64,000 nucleotides of DNA from an uncultured Draconibacterium sp. (GCF_913060805.1 NZ_CAJXTC010000012.1:62001-126000); one strand, 5' to 3'; shown: positions 40,640-51,019, counted from the stretch's first letter. Notes: generated by a model not told the origin, from the letters alone. Program-made: numbers and translations.

Positions 40640-42616
40640 ATGCAGAAACCGGAACTTCTTTTACCCGTTGGAAATCCAGAATCGTTTTATGCCGCTTTGC
40701 GCGGAGGTGCCGACGCAATTTTCCTCGGATTAAAACAATTTAACGCTCGCGGAAGGGCAAAGAATTTTACCAATGGGCAGCTTGTTACAATATTAAAAGA
40801 AGCCAAAAAGAAGAATATTCTGGTTTACATTACCCTGAATACGGTAATAAAAAACAGTGAAATTCCGGAATTGCTTGATTATCTGAATTTTTTGAATCAG
40901 GTTGGCGTAAACGGAGTGATTATTCAGGATTGGGGCGTTTTTTATATTGCACGAACCTATTTCCCAAATCTGGTGTTGCATGCCAGCACACAAATGGGAA
41001 TTCATAATTCAACCGGTGCCAATTATGCGCATAAAAAGGGAATTGAACGAGTGGTTCTGGCCCGCGAACTTACACTGCCCGAACTGACTAAAATATGCAA
41101 AAAAAGCAAGGTTGAAACCGAAGTTTTTATTCATGGCGCGCTGTGTTATTCGTTCTCCGGAATGTGTCTTTACAGCAGTTATGCAGGCGGTAGAGGAGCC
41201 AACCGCGGATTGTGCACACAACCTTGCCGACGCACTTATACCGCTAAAAATGCACATCAATATCTCTTTAATTTAAAAGATAACCAGCAAATTGATTTGG
41301 TGAACCGTTTCGCAAAAATGGGAGTGAGCAGCTTAAAAGTTGAAGGGCGCATGAAATCGGGAGAATACACGTATCGGGTGGCGCAAGCCTACCGAACTGT
41401 GCTGGACGAACCAGATCAAATGGAAAAGGCAAAAGAGCTTTTGTCGCTTGATTTTGGACGCGAGAAAACGGCTTACTTTATGGGAAAAGATGTAAACAAA
41501 GCGATTGCCCAAAAAACAGTTGCCGGCGTTTATCTCGGAAAAGTGGACCGGATAAAAGGGCAGAATATTTGGGTAAACTCGAAAATGAACGTTGAACCGG
41601 GATTTCGTTTACGTTTTCATATTCCGGGTACCGAAAAACAAGAAACCGTAAAAGTGCGCGAAGTAGCGGCAGAGAATGGTTTGTTTAAAATTCATTCGGG
41701 CGAAAAACAGGTAAAACCCAATAGTGAAGTTTATTTGTCGGGGATTAGCGATGTAAAATTTCCATCGAAACTCGATGATACAACTGCTCATTTTAAGCAG
41801 CTGAAATACGGGCACAAACAAAAAATGTTGAATGCTTTACAAGGCAAGGATAAGGCCGGTAAAGAAGAGTTTTATTTTCGCATCAACTCAATGGAGTGGC
41901 TGAAAAAGATGAACCTAAATGAAATGGAAGGTTTGTTCCTGGCTTTTTCAAAAATCACCTGGAGCCGCTTTGATCCGGAGGTGCCGTTTATCCAAAAGTT
42001 CAAGGAGAAAATCTATATCGAACTGCCTAAGTTTATTCAGCAGGATGCCTTACAGTTTTACCGCGAGTTGATCGCCAAAATGGTAAAATGCGGATTACGG
42101 AATTTTGTTGTCAGCCACATTTCGCAACTGGACCTAATTCCGCCTAAATGCAGGATTATTGCCAACGAAAATGTGTATGTTTTTAACGATGCTGCTGGCC
42201 GTTTTATAAAAAGCGAAGGAGTGAGTCTTTTCTCTTATCCGCAGGAAATTGATTTTGAGACGTTATTTTCGCTTTCACACAAAGACGGAATTGTGCCGGT
42301 TTATTTCTATCCCGAACTTTTCCATTCGAGAATGCCAATTGCCATGAAAGAAGGGAATGATGAGCTGGTGGATGATATGAACATAAAGTTGCAGCGTTTT
42401 CGCCGAAATGGTGTTACATCGATTGTTCCGCAGGTTCCGGTTTCCATTTCACAATCGAAAAACAAACTGAAAAAGAATGGATTCTACAGGTTTTTAATTG
42501 ATTTAAGTTACGAACCCGTTTCAAAACACCGCGCCAAAACAGTTAAAAGCCGCATTCTTCGATCGGAGCAAATTCAACCATCGAATACCTTTAATTTTAA
42601 TAAAGGCTTGAAATAA
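40640..42616 (+). CDS. U32 peptidase-family protein (TrhP/RlhA-like)
   Basis: This 658-aa protein has the U32 core: ELLLPVGNPESFYAALRGGADAIFLG at the start, LHASTQMGIHN, and the cysteine-rich signature FIHGALCYSFSGMCLYSSYAGGRGANRGLCTQPCR near residue 165-200, which binds an Fe-S cluster. Members modify RNA (5-hydroxyuridine of tRNA, ho5C of 23S rRNA) using prephenate, and are rarely true proteases. The C-terminal ~350 residues include a DUF3656-like domain. No neighbours suggest a more precise role. Confidence 0.88.
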   Translation: MQKPELLLPVGNPESFYAALRGGADAIFLGLKQFNARGRAKNFTNGQLVTILKEAKKKNILVYITLNTVIKNSEIPELLDYLNFLNQVGVNGVIIQDWGVFYIARTYFPNLVLHASTQMGIHNSTGANYAHKKGIERVVLARELTLPELTKICKKSKVETEVFIHGALCYSFSGMCLYSSYAGGRGANRGLCTQPCRRTYTAKNAHQYLFNLKDNQQIDLVNRFAKMGVSSLKVEGRMKSGEYTYRVAQAYRTVLDEPDQMEKAKELLSLDFGREKTAYFMGKDVNKAIAQKTVAGVYLGKVDRIKGQNIWVNSKMNVEPGFRLRFHIPGTEKQETVKVREVAAENGLFKIHSGEKQVKPNSEVYLSGISDVKFPSKLDDTTAHFKQLKYGHKQKMLNALQGKDKAGKEEFYFRINSMEWLKKMNLNEMEGLFLAFSKITWSRFDPEVPFIQKFKEKIYIELPKFIQQDALQFYRELIAKMVKCGLRNFVVSHISQLDLIPPKCRIIANENVYVFNDAAGRFIKSEGVSLFSYPQEIDFETLFSLSHKDGIVPVYFYPELFHSRMPIAMKEGNDELVDDMNIKLQRFRRNGVTSIVPQVPVSISQSKNKLKKNGFYRFLIDLSYEPVSKHRAKTVKSRILRSEQIQPSNTFNFNKGLK

Positions 42617-42703
42617 TAATATTGCAGAAGCCCCTGCTTCGTCATCCTGAACTAGTTTCAGGATCTATTAAATTTTTACCTGCAATGGAATCAGATTCTG
42701 AAT

Positions 42704-42717
42704 CCGTCAGCTGACGG
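42704..42717. repeat. Perfect 14-bp palindrome in an intergenic repeat
   Basis: CCGTCAGCTGACGG follows GTCATCCTGAACTAGTTTCAGGATC (about 42642-42667), a stock intergenic repeat in Bacteroidetes with its own CCTGAA/TTCAGG inverted arms. Both lie in the 212-bp gap between the U32 and rho genes. Confidence 0.55.
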
Positions 42718-42776
42718 ACAGAATGACGTTCTTCGTTATTGTTTTGTAATCCTTTTTTTGCTGATTTTCAGTCAAT

Positions 42777-42812
42777 AAAAAAGCAGGTCCGAAAACTGAA
42801 CCTGCTTTTTTT
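42777..42812. terminator. Bidirectional terminator between U32 and rho
   Basis: AAAAAAGCAGGT / ACCTGCTTTTTT, 12 bp with an 11-nt loop, T-runs on both strands, at convergent genes. Confidence 0.9.
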
Positions 42813-42828
42813 ATCTTGTTTTTACTTT

Positions 42829-44685
42829 CTATCCATCGTTCATCGATGCCAGGAATTCTTCGATACTTGAAGTACGCATCAATCTTGTTTTCATAAACTC
42901 CATTGCTTCCAGGGCATTCATATCGCCAAGGTAGTTGCGTAAGATCCAAAGTTTGTCGAGAACATCTTTTGAGAATAAAAGGTCTTCGCGACGGGTACTC
43001 GAAGTTGGAATATCCACAGAAGGGAAGATACGCTTGTTCGACAGTTTTCTGTCGAGTTGCAGCTCCATGTTACCGGTACCTTTAAACTCTTCAAAAATAA
43101 CCTCGTCCATTTTCGATCCGGTCTCGGTAAGTGCCGTAGCCATAATCGTTAATGAACCACCTTCTTCAATGTTTCGTGCCGCACCAAAGAAACGTTTTGG
43201 TTTATGTAAAGCATTGGCGTCAACACCACCCGAAAGAACTTTGCCCGATGCAGGCTGAACGGTATTGTATGCACGTGCCAAACGTGTAATCGAGTCTAAC
43301 AGAATAACCACATCGTGGCCACATTCGGTTAAACGTTTTGCTTTTTCCAATACAATGTTGGCCACTTTTACGTGCTTGTCTGCCGGCTCATCAAAAGTTG
43401 ATGCAATAACCTCGGCATGTACGCTGCGTGCCATATCTGTAACCTCTTCCGGACGTTCATCGATCAATAATACGATCATGTAAACTTCAGGGTGGTTAGC
43501 TGCAATTGCGTTGGCAATTTCTTTCAGTAATACGGTTTTACCGGTTTTTGGCTGAGCAACAATCAAACCACGTTGTCCTTTACCAATTGGTGCAAACATA
43601 TCTACAACGCGTGTCGAGATGTTGTCGTGACCATTTCCGGTAAGGTTGAATTTCTCATCAGGAAATAAAGGAGTCAGGTGATCGAAAGGTACGCGGTCGC
43701 GAATATATTCGGGGCTGCGTCCGTTAATCTCCAGTACCTTAATTAATGGGAAATATTTTTCACCTTCTTTTGGCGGGCGAACTGTTCCTTTAACTGTATC
43801 ACCGGTTTTCAGACCAAAAAGTTTAATCTGCGATTGCGATACATAAATATCGTCAGGAGAGTTCAGATAATTGTAATCTGACGAACGCAAGAAACCGTAA
43901 CCATCGGCCAAAATCTCTAGAACACCAGTGTTGGTAATAATGCCTTCAAACTCGAACTGACGTTGTTTTTGGCGATTTCCTTGCTGATGACCTTGCTGTT
44001 GCTGGCCTTGTTGCTGGTTTCTGTTTTGTTGTCTCTGACGGTCGTCTTTTCCGCCGGTATTTTGTCTTTGCTGATTCTGCTGATTCTGCGGATGTCTTTG
44101 CTGACCACCACGCTGCTGTTGCTGCTCTTTGTGTTGTGGAGCTTTAACTTCAGGTTTTTGCTGCTCTTGCTGTTTTTCCTGAGCTTGTGGTTTTTGCTGT
44201 TGTTGCTGTTGTTGCTGCGGAGCTGTTTTTGTTTCCTCAGGTTTGGCAGCTGCTTCAACATTTTGTTGCTTCGGTTCTTCCGAAGATTTTTCTTTGCTAA
44301 AACCTTTGATTATTGCTTTAATCTGGTCCTGACGCGTTTGAACTTTATCGTCCACTTTGTCGCTTTGTTTCTTTCTAGGACCAGAACCCACTTTCTCACG
44401 TTTTACAGTCTCCACTCTTTGGCGAGGACGTTTTGAACGGCGCGATTCATCAGTGTTTTGGGGATTTCTGTCTGATTGTTTTTTTCGATTACCAGCTCCT
44501 CCTTTTTCATCTTTAGGAGAATTCTTTTGGCCTTTATTTTCGGCTTCAAGAACTGCCTGGGTATCTAAAATTTTATAAATAAGATCCTGTTTCTTGTAGG
44601 ATTCTACACGTTTAATTTTGAGCTCTTTAGCGATCTCTTTTAATTCAGGAACAAGTTTCTTGTTCAGTTCTAAAATATCATACAT
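42829..44685 (-). CDS. rho: Transcription termination factor Rho with Q-rich insertion
   Basis: This 618-aa Rho is much longer than the 419-aa E. coli protein. After the N-terminal helical domain ([26 protein letters not shown]), a low-complexity segment of about 175 residues rich in Q, N, K and R follows (about 70-245). The C-terminal part has the CSD RNA-binding region ([21 protein letters not shown]), Walker [22 protein letters not shown], and the Q/R-loop segment. It unwinds RNA to end transcription. Such insertions are found in Bacteroidetes Rho and, in B. thetaiotaomicron, are reported to promote condensates. Confidence 0.95.
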   Translation of the reverse strand: MYDILELNKKLVPELKEIAKELKIKRVESYKKQDLIYKILDTQAVLEAENKGQKNSPKDEKGGAGNRKKQSDRNPQNTDESRRSKRPRQRVETVKREKVGSGPRKKQSDKVDDKVQTRQDQIKAIIKGFSKEKSSEEPKQQNVEAAAKPEETKTAPQQQQQQQQKPQAQEKQQEQQKPEVKAPQHKEQQQQRGGQQRHPQNQQNQQRQNTGGKDDRQRQQNRNQQQGQQQQGHQQGNRQKQRQFEFEGIITNTGVLEILADGYGFLRSSDYNYLNSPDDIYVSQSQIKLFGLKTGDTVKGTVRPPKEGEKYFPLIKVLEINGRSPEYIRDRVPFDHLTPLFPDEKFNLTGNGHDNISTRVVDMFAPIGKGQRGLIVAQPKTGKTVLLKEIANAIAANHPEVYMIVLLIDERPEEVTDMARSVHAEVIASTFDEPADKHVKVANIVLEKAKRLTECGHDVVILLDSITRLARAYNTVQPASGKVLSGGVDANALHKPKRFFGAARNIEEGGSLTIMATALTETGSKMDEVIFEEFKGTGNMELQLDRKLSNKRIFPSVDIPTSSTRREDLLFSKDVLDKLWILRNYLGDMNALEAMEFMKTRLMRTSSIEEFLASMNDG

Positions 44686-45021
44686 TATACTATTGTTATA
44701 ACTTTTCTCGATTAATAATTGTTGAAAAATTTTTGGAACAATTGACGAGGAGGGTGATTTTCATTCGAAATCGTGTGCAAGTATAAATAAATACCCGCTT
44801 GTAAACAAAAAATTGAAACTCTTTTTTCTTCCTCTTTCTTATTTTTAAGTAAAATTAAAACTTTTGGTCTGTCTGTAAAAATATAATTCCAAAAAACGAT
44901 TCAATTTGCTCAGTAGAAAGTTCTGATTGTAAATACTATACGTTTAACAGGGCTAAATTGTTTAACTTTATTTTAAGGAGTTTATTTTATCAGTTGATAA
45001 TGAATCGGAAAATCGGAGAAA
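44686..45021. other. Rho leader and gap
   Basis: A 336-bp AT-rich gap upstream of rho. I see no gene and no strong hairpin. It would hold the rho promoter and 5' leader, a place where rho autoregulation occurs in other bacteria, but no signal is clear. Confidence 0.4.
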
Positions 45022-45615
45022 CTACTTGATTCCTTTTAACCTGATAACCGACGCAAGACCGCGGTGGTAGAGGCCTTCATCTAATTCAACTTCAGCTTTT
45101 TGAGTGATTAAAGTACTAAAGTTTTTGAAATCGTTTTCTAATTCTTTTTCATCGAAAAGAAAGCCGATTTCTTTCGGCCCACCGGTATTTCTGTTGATCT
45201 GTTCTTTCGAAAAACCTTCAAGAATTAAGGTGCCACCGGGCTTTAAAAACGAGACTAATTTTTCATGAACTTTGTTGCGCAAATTTCCGGGCATATGGGC
45301 ATATGTCAAACAAATACAATCGAAATACTCTTTTTCAAAATTTGCATTTTCATAATCCGTTACCTCGTAGTTGATTGAAGTATTATGTTTACCAGCTAAA
45401 AGCTGTGCTTTTCTTTTTCCTTCTTTACTGGGATCGAAAGCTGTAACATCCCATCCTAATGTTGCTGCAAAAACGGCATTTCGTCCTTCACCTTCTGCCG
45501 GAAATAGAGCTTTGCCCGGCTGAAGTTGTGGTAATTGCTCTTTTAAAAACTCGTTTGGCGCTTCTCCATAAGCATACTCCGTTGCGCCGTATCTTTCGTT
45601 CCAAAAATTGTTCAT
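45022..45615 (-). CDS. Class I SAM-dependent methyltransferase
   Basis: This 197-aa protein has the Rossmann-type methyltransferase core: ALFPAEGEGRNAVFAATLGWDVTAFDPSKEGKRKAQLLA (motif I and the acidic end of strand 2), FDCICLTYAHM (motif II) and GGTLILEGF (motif III). The start (MNNFWNERYGATEYAYGEAPNEFL) matches the TehB/thiopurine-like group that methylates small molecules such as tellurite or thiols. The substrate is not known. Confidence 0.85.
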   Translation of the reverse strand: MNNFWNERYGATEYAYGEAPNEFLKEQLPQLQPGKALFPAEGEGRNAVFAATLGWDVTAFDPSKEGKRKAQLLAGKHNTSINYEVTDYENANFEKEYFDCICLTYAHMPGNLRNKVHEKLVSFLKPGGTLILEGFSKEQINRNTGGPKEIGFLFDEKELENDFKNFSTLITQKAEVELDEGLYHRGLASVIRLKGIK

Positions 45616-45828
45616 TGTTGTTGTTTTTTTGATGTGTAAACAAATTATAATAAAAGAGGTTTATCAATAAATATTGAATAGTACACAAGTTTGTTGTTAT
45701 TTGTGGGTAAGGATTCCGAAGAGGTTTTAATTTACCAGGATATTTAATTGCAAAGCCAGTTTAACAAGAATGATTATTTCTTATTTACGCTATCGGAACT
45801 TTTAAGGAAATTGACTTTTAGGCTAAAT

Positions 45829-46518
45829 CTACTCTTCATCCTCAGCGCCTTTTTTTGTTTCGATGAGAACGACACCATTTGCTCCCCTTGAACCATAAAT
45901 CGCAGAACTCCCATCTTTTAAAATATCGATACTTTTTACCGTATTTGGGGGAAGGATACTTAATATATTCCCGTCACGCTCAATTCCATCCACTACAATT
46001 AATGCAGCATTGCTGCCACCCAGCGTATTATTCCCGCGGATTATTATTTCATCACCAACTACCTGCACTCCCGAAAACTTTCCTCTTATCAGTTCATACA
46101 TATCTGTATATTTCGAGAAATTATCATGGTCGTCTCTTAAACTTGTAACTGCATTCAGTTTATCTTCATCCAGAACATGTCCATAACCAATGGCCAGTGA
46201 TTTTCCTTCTTCGCCTGGTTTAAGATGTAGATTAACGGCAACAAACTTTGTGTTTTCTTTTAGTTTAACGTTCTGTTTATTAAATCCGTGGGCAAAAAAA
46301 CTTAATTTGTCTTTACTATTGCACGCAACTGAAAATCTCCCAAGAGTATCTGTTTTAACTACCTGCCTGGTACTTTTTACCTCGACTTCCACCCCGGATA
46401 AAGGAATATTTTCGAAAGTAGTTACTTTGCCCTGAATACTTCGATCCTGAGCATTGATGCTATTTGCAATACAAAGACAAACTAAGAATATTAGTTGTGT
46501 GAAAAAACGGTTATCCAT
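45829..46518 (-). CDS. Orphan TonB-plug protein with CarboxypepD_reg-like domain
   Basis: This 229-aa protein has a signal peptide, a carboxypeptidase-regulatory-like beta-sandwich (DRSIQGKVTTFENIPLSGVEVEVKSTRQ...DTLGRFSVAC) and then a TonB-receptor plug (MYELIRGKFSGVQVVGDEIIIRGNNTLGGSNAALIVVDGIERDGNI...VKSIDILKDGSSAIYGSRGANGVVLIETK). It ends there: the 22-strand barrel of a SusC-like receptor is missing. Either a stand-alone plug with a separate role, or a shortened receptor. No susD-like gene is nearby. Confidence 0.82.
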   Translation of the reverse strand: MDNRFFTQLIFLVCLCIANSINAQDRSIQGKVTTFENIPLSGVEVEVKSTRQVVKTDTLGRFSVACNSKDKLSFFAHGFNKQNVKLKENTKFVAVNLHLKPGEEGKSLAIGYGHVLDEDKLNAVTSLRDDHDNFSKYTDMYELIRGKFSGVQVVGDEIIIRGNNTLGGSNAALIVVDGIERDGNILSILPPNTVKSIDILKDGSSAIYGSRGANGVVLIETKKGAEDEE

Positions 46519-46577
46519 GGTTTATTGGTTTTAGATATTTATTGAAATCGAATTAAAATTAAGGCAAAAAATTGAAT

Positions 46578-47513
46578 TTACCACGCATAATTATTGGTAG
46601 TACAATACTGAACATTGAGTTCTACCGCATAATATTTGAATTTGGTTAGAGGACCGTAATAATAATACATTGGAGGATATGGAGCTAATGGTTTCCCGTG
46701 ATACACCTCAAAAGCCTTGCCTCCCGGCTTATTATAACCGGTAATTACAACTTCAGGAGTATTTCCCGAAAACATCCAGTCCTGCTCGAAGTAAATCCTT
46801 ATATTTTGATTGATATAAGAGGCATAACCTATTATTTCACCATTATCTGCAACAATGTTTTCCCTTTCATTAGTTATGTCGTAATAATACGTACCATCTA
46901 TCATTTCACCACAAAAAGCTAAATGAGGAAAACAGCCTCCTCCGCCAACAGGAGTATAGGTTGAATAAGAAATTGCAAATTTGGGCATATTCGGAAGATA
47001 ATCTCCCTTGCTCCATGCAGATTCTTCGGATCCTGTATTTGTGTTTACTGCTGTAGCATGTGCAAAGATGTATATGTCTTTTCCTTCTACGAAGTCGTAG
47101 TCTGGGGCAATTTCTTCTTTCGAAATATCGAAACTGTACTCATTTTTGTCGGATGATTTGTATGGAAACTTACCGGGAAGTGGCTTATTTTGGATATTCG
47201 AAGGAACTGCTTCCGGATCGGTGCCTAACCAAAGGTGTATCTCTGCAAGCTTATAATTTGAGTTACCTACAAATTTTATTATTAATGCATTTGCATTGTT
47301 ACTCAATGTCATTGTTCCAACCTGTTCTTCATTTTTAAGTTGTAGAGCAATTTGTTTTTCAATACCACCACTTTTTAAATAGGAATTTTCTGTGTCGAAA
47401 CTCGTCTCATTTTGCTGAATTTCGTCTTCTGAGTTTACCAGAACTACATCGATACAACTCCAATAAAGAGTACTCATCATTATAAATACTCCGAATAATA
47501 CCTTAGCTTTCAT
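46578..47513 (-). CDS. Unknown exported lipoprotein
   Basis: The start at 47513 (MKAKVLFGVFIMMSTLYWSC-IDV) gives a lipobox-type signal with Cys near residue 20; the in-frame start at 47567 is rejected. The 311-aa protein has KLAEIHLWLGTDPEAVPSNIQNKPLPGKFPYKS, a Ca-binding-like or beta-sandwich segment, and ADNGEIIGYASYINQNIRIYF. The W-LGTDP-like motif occurs in secreted Bacteroidetes proteins with 'PEP'-type beta domains. The C-terminus has CTTNNYAW. Function unknown; it neighbours the orphan plug protein and may be made with it. Confidence 0.6.
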   Translation of the reverse strand: MKAKVLFGVFIMMSTLYWSCIDVVLVNSEDEIQQNETSFDTENSYLKSGGIEKQIALQLKNEEQVGTMTLSNNANALIIKFVGNSNYKLAEIHLWLGTDPEAVPSNIQNKPLPGKFPYKSSDKNEYSFDISKEEIAPDYDFVEGKDIYIFAHATAVNTNTGSEESAWSKGDYLPNMPKFAISYSTYTPVGGGGCFPHLAFCGEMIDGTYYYDITNERENIVADNGEIIGYASYINQNIRIYFEQDWMFSGNTPEVVITGYNKPGGKAFEVYHGKPLAPYPPMYYYYGPLTKFKYYAVELNVQYCTTNNYAW

Positions 47514-48007
47514 TGATTTAATTTTGTTGTGTTTTTCAAATAAAACTTTGCTTTTAAGCCGAATCAATCATTTTTGACTCATTTAAAATTTAATAAGGGG
47601 TTGGTTTAAATTCGGAAGTTGCTGTCGGATTAGAAATATTAGTTCCGCCAGAAGTCTTTTGATGCGTCCAAAATCCAAGACAATTACCTTCGTGATCTCT
47701 CTGCACATGCCAACTGGTCGGTGTGCAACGTTTTATTTATCAGCTCAATATATTGTTTTGGTAAATAGCTCGTATTCTATTCTAGGTAAAAGTTTTTAAC
47801 GATTAAAGCCAAAATCGTCATGCACTTTTGTTGAGAACTCACCAAACACGTTACTGTAAAGTAATACAGGGCTTTCGAAATAAAGTGTTGAAAAGCAATT
47901 AATTGCATCATATCCGATCTTCAAATACGATGCAAATCAATCATATAAACATAAAATGTTACAAATGCTAAGTTAAAAGCATCCAAAATGTTCTTTTGAA
48001 TACCACG
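47514..48007. other. Gene-poor gap with a coding relic
   Basis: About 490 bp. A minus-strand frame at 47590-47731 (next entry) looks like the end of a lost gene. I see no RNA gene, terminator or mobile-element end in the rest. Confidence 0.4.
47590..47731 (-). pseudogene. Possible C-terminal fragment of a lost gene
   Basis: The minus strand reads KRCTPTSWHVQRDHEGNC, GFWTHQKTSGGTN and SNPTATSEFKPTPY before a TAA at 47590, with a stop just upstream. Residue use is protein-like, but there is no start codon and no recognised family. Confidence 0.3.
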
Positions 48008-50929
48008 TTACACCATTGCCCCATACAACACTTCCACCGGATGCAAAGCAACTTTACCCGTGCCGTCTTTAATATGATGGCGACACGAAGTTCCCGGAGC
48101 GGAAATAATGTAATCGTCTTTAGCTTTGCGCACTGCAGGAAAAAGTACCATTTCTCCAATTTGCATCGAAAGTTCGTAATGTTCTTTTTCGTAACCAAAA
48201 GAGCCAGCCATACCACAACAACCCGATGGGATTTCTTTGACAAAGTAATTTTTGGGCAGCGACAACATTTTTTTCGATGGTTCGGTTGATGCTACTGCTT
48301 TTTGCTGGCAGTGTCCGTGCAATAAAATATGTTGTTCTTCGGTGGTAAAGTCGTCTTCTGTAATATTTCCTTTTTCAATTTCTGCGGCTATAAACTCCTC
48401 AAAAAGAAGGGCGTTTTTTGCCAGTTTTTCAGCAGCCGGTTGCAGTGCTTTATCTACCAATTCCGGGTATTCATCGCGGAAAGCAAGAATGGCAGAAGGT
48501 TCAATACCGACAAGCGGTGTTTCGTTGGTAATAATATCCTTTAGCAGATTGATATTTTCGGTGGCCACTTTTTTCGAAGTCCGCACCATGCCTTTCGAAA
48601 GGAAAGTACGACCACTTTCTTTGGTTTGCGGAATTTTTACCTCGTAACCCAGTTTGGTTAACAGCAGAATGGCTTTTATTCCAATATCGCTTTCGTTGTA
48701 ATTGGTAAACTCATCGTTAAAAAGATAAATTTTGCCTTTTGTTGCTGTTTCTGGTGATGGAACTCCGTTTTCAACCCAGCGGTTTAAGGTAATTTTCGAC
48801 AATGCCGGAAGTGAACGTTTAGTCGAGAAACCAATGGCACTTTTTAATAGCGAAGTGCTCATCATAAAGTTTGAAATGGGGCGGAAAACCATAGCCAGTT
48901 TGTTTAAACGTGGCAGGTAACCTATTAAGCGCGAGCGCATAGGAACACCATGCAAATCATAATAATTCTGCAGGAATTCGGCTTTTAATTTGGCCATGTC
49001 AACATTACTCGGGCACTCACTTTTACAAGCTTTACACGAGATACACAGACTTAAAATATCGTAAATCTCCTGGTGGTCGAAAAGGTTCTTTTTGTCGTTG
49101 TTGTATAAAAATTCGCGAAGGATATTAGCACGTCCGCGGGTACTTTTGTCTTCGTCGCGGGTAGCCATAAAAGTGGGGCAGAGGGTGCCGCCAATCACTT
49201 CGCTCTTCCGGCAATCGCCCGATCCGTTACATTTTTCAATGCTGCGGAAATAACCTTTGTTCTTCGAGAAATCAAAGTGGGTTTCTGTTTCGGGAATGGC
49301 TTTGCCCGGAATTACGCGCAGGTTTTCGGTAATAGGGGGTGTATCAACAATTTTCCCGGGATTTAAAATATTATCCGGGTCCCAGGCTTTTTTCACCGAT
49401 TTTACCATTTCGTAGCACCTTTCGCCCAGCATAAACGGGATAAATTTACCACGTGCCCGTCCATCGCCATGTTCGCCACTCATCGAACCGCGGTATTTTT
49501 TTACCAGCGCCGCCACTTCATTCATCAGGGTGTTGAATAGCTCAACATCTTTTGGATCTTTAAAATTAATTAGCGGGCGGAAGTGAATTTCGCCGGTAGC
49601 AATGTGAGCGTAATAAACACTTTCGAGATCGAGTTTTTTCAATACTTTTTTGAAATCGGCAATGTAATCAGGCAGGTATTCCGGATGAACGGCGGTGTCT
49701 TCTATTCCGGGAACACCTTTTCTGTCGCCAGGAATATTGGCCAGCAATCCCAGTCCGGCCGTACGCAACGACCACACGCGTTTTATTTTGTCGGCGCCGG
49801 TTACCAGAGGATAATGATAACCCAAGCCGGCTTCTTTTAATTCTTTTTCCAGCGCAGCCGCTGTGTCGGTTAATTCTTTTTCGGTCTCAAACGAAAATTC
49901 GATCATCAACATCGCGCCCGGATCGCCTTTCACAAAAAAGCGGTTTTTCGCCTGCTCGATGTTTTGTTTGGCGGCCTGCATTACCGGATCGTCCATTAAT
50001 TCAATGGCCGTTGGTTTGTATTTTAGCGCTACCAGGTTGGCGTGCAACGACTCTTCCAGTGTTTCAAAATGCGCACAAACCAATCCTTTATATTTTGGTG
50101 GCAGCGGAATTACGTTCAACTTAATTCGGGTTGAGAATGCTAAAGTTCCCTCGGAGCCGGCCAACAGTTTACAGAAATTGAATTTTCCACCACCTTCAGT
50201 AAACGGATCCGCATACATCAATTCATCGATGGCGTAACCCATATTCCGGCGCGTTAATTCAGGTGCCGGGAAATTTTTTCGAATCTCTTCTCTGTTTTGT
50301 TCATCCGAAAGCAGATCGTTAATATTCGAATAAATGGCTTTTTCCTGTTGATTTGGATTGCCATTTAGTTTATTCTGAAATTCTTCTTTGCTTAGTTCTT
50401 TAAATGTGGTTTCTGAACCGTCGCTTAACAGCGCATCAACTTCCAAAACATGCTCGCGTACGCTACCATAAACCAGCGAATGCAAGCCACACGAGTTATT
50501 ACCCAACATACCGCCAATAACACAGCGGTTGGCAGTTGAAGTTTCAGGGCCAAATTGCATACCGTGCTGCGCTAAAAACAGGTTCAGTTCTGCCAGAACA
50601 ACACCCGGTTCAACAATTACATAATTCTCTTCTTTGTTGAAGTCGAGGATCTTATTCATGTATTTCGAAACGTCGACAACAATTCCATTTCCAACAACTT
50701 GCCCGGCCAGTGAAGTACCTGCTCCACGCGGAATAATATTGGTGTTGTTCTCGCGTGCAAAAGCGATGATCTTTTTAATGTCGTCCTTGTTTTTTGGCTT
50801 GGTAACGGCCAACGGCATTTCTTTGTATTGCGAAGCATCGGTTGAGTAGAGCACGCGCTGTACGTTGTCGAAAAAAAGATCGCCCTCAAGTTGGGCTTTT
50901 AGTTGGTTGAATTTATTTGTAGTTGTCAT
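48008..50929 (-). CDS. FAD-linked oxidoreductase fused to Fe-S/CCG domain (GlcD/GlpC-type)
   Basis: This 973-aa protein has an N-terminal FAD-binding domain (IIPRGAGTSLAGQVVGNGIVVD; CVIGGMLGNNSCG; GSEGTLAFSTRIKL), the FAD-linked oxidase C-terminal domain, a 4Fe-4S site (CISCKACKSECPSNVD), and CCG-type domains (HGHCQQKAV; SGCCGMAGSFGYEKEHYEL). This full fusion is typical of bacterial D-lactate/glycolate-type dehydrogenases passing electrons to quinone. The substrate, D-lactate or another 2-hydroxy acid, is not settled by sequence alone. Confidence 0.9.
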   Translation of the reverse strand: MTTTNKFNQLKAQLEGDLFFDNVQRVLYSTDASQYKEMPLAVTKPKNKDDIKKIIAFARENNTNIIPRGAGTSLAGQVVGNGIVVDVSKYMNKILDFNKEENYVIVEPGVVLAELNLFLAQHGMQFGPETSTANRCVIGGMLGNNSCGLHSLVYGSVREHVLEVDALLSDGSETTFKELSKEEFQNKLNGNPNQQEKAIYSNINDLLSDEQNREEIRKNFPAPELTRRNMGYAIDELMYADPFTEGGGKFNFCKLLAGSEGTLAFSTRIKLNVIPLPPKYKGLVCAHFETLEESLHANLVALKYKPTAIELMDDPVMQAAKQNIEQAKNRFFVKGDPGAMLMIEFSFETEKELTDTAAALEKELKEAGLGYHYPLVTGADKIKRVWSLRTAGLGLLANIPGDRKGVPGIEDTAVHPEYLPDYIADFKKVLKKLDLESVYYAHIATGEIHFRPLINFKDPKDVELFNTLMNEVAALVKKYRGSMSGEHGDGRARGKFIPFMLGERCYEMVKSVKKAWDPDNILNPGKIVDTPPITENLRVIPGKAIPETETHFDFSKNKGYFRSIEKCNGSGDCRKSEVIGGTLCPTFMATRDEDKSTRGRANILREFLYNNDKKNLFDHQEIYDILSLCISCKACKSECPSNVDMAKLKAEFLQNYYDLHGVPMRSRLIGYLPRLNKLAMVFRPISNFMMSTSLLKSAIGFSTKRSLPALSKITLNRWVENGVPSPETATKGKIYLFNDEFTNYNESDIGIKAILLLTKLGYEVKIPQTKESGRTFLSKGMVRTSKKVATENINLLKDIITNETPLVGIEPSAILAFRDEYPELVDKALQPAAEKLAKNALLFEEFIAAEIEKGNITEDDFTTEEQHILLHGHCQQKAVASTEPSKKMLSLPKNYFVKEIPSGCCGMAGSFGYEKEHYELSMQIGEMVLFPAVRKAKDDYIISAPGTSCRHHIKDGTGKVALHPVEVLYGAMV

Positions 50930-51019
50930 AGCAGTTCGAAAAGCACAAATTTAGTAATAGTTTATAATATGTCATACAAATTTTGCGAGTTCTGTATGTT
51001 AAAATTTCCGATACAGTTT

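Noticed and set aside
42707-42949. Short minus-strand frame beside rho
   Set aside because: It overlaps the terminator and the end of rho in another frame.
43917-44436. Low-complexity frames opposite and alongside the Q-rich part of rho
   Set aside because: They are frame shadows of the CAG/CAA-rich repeat, not separate genes.
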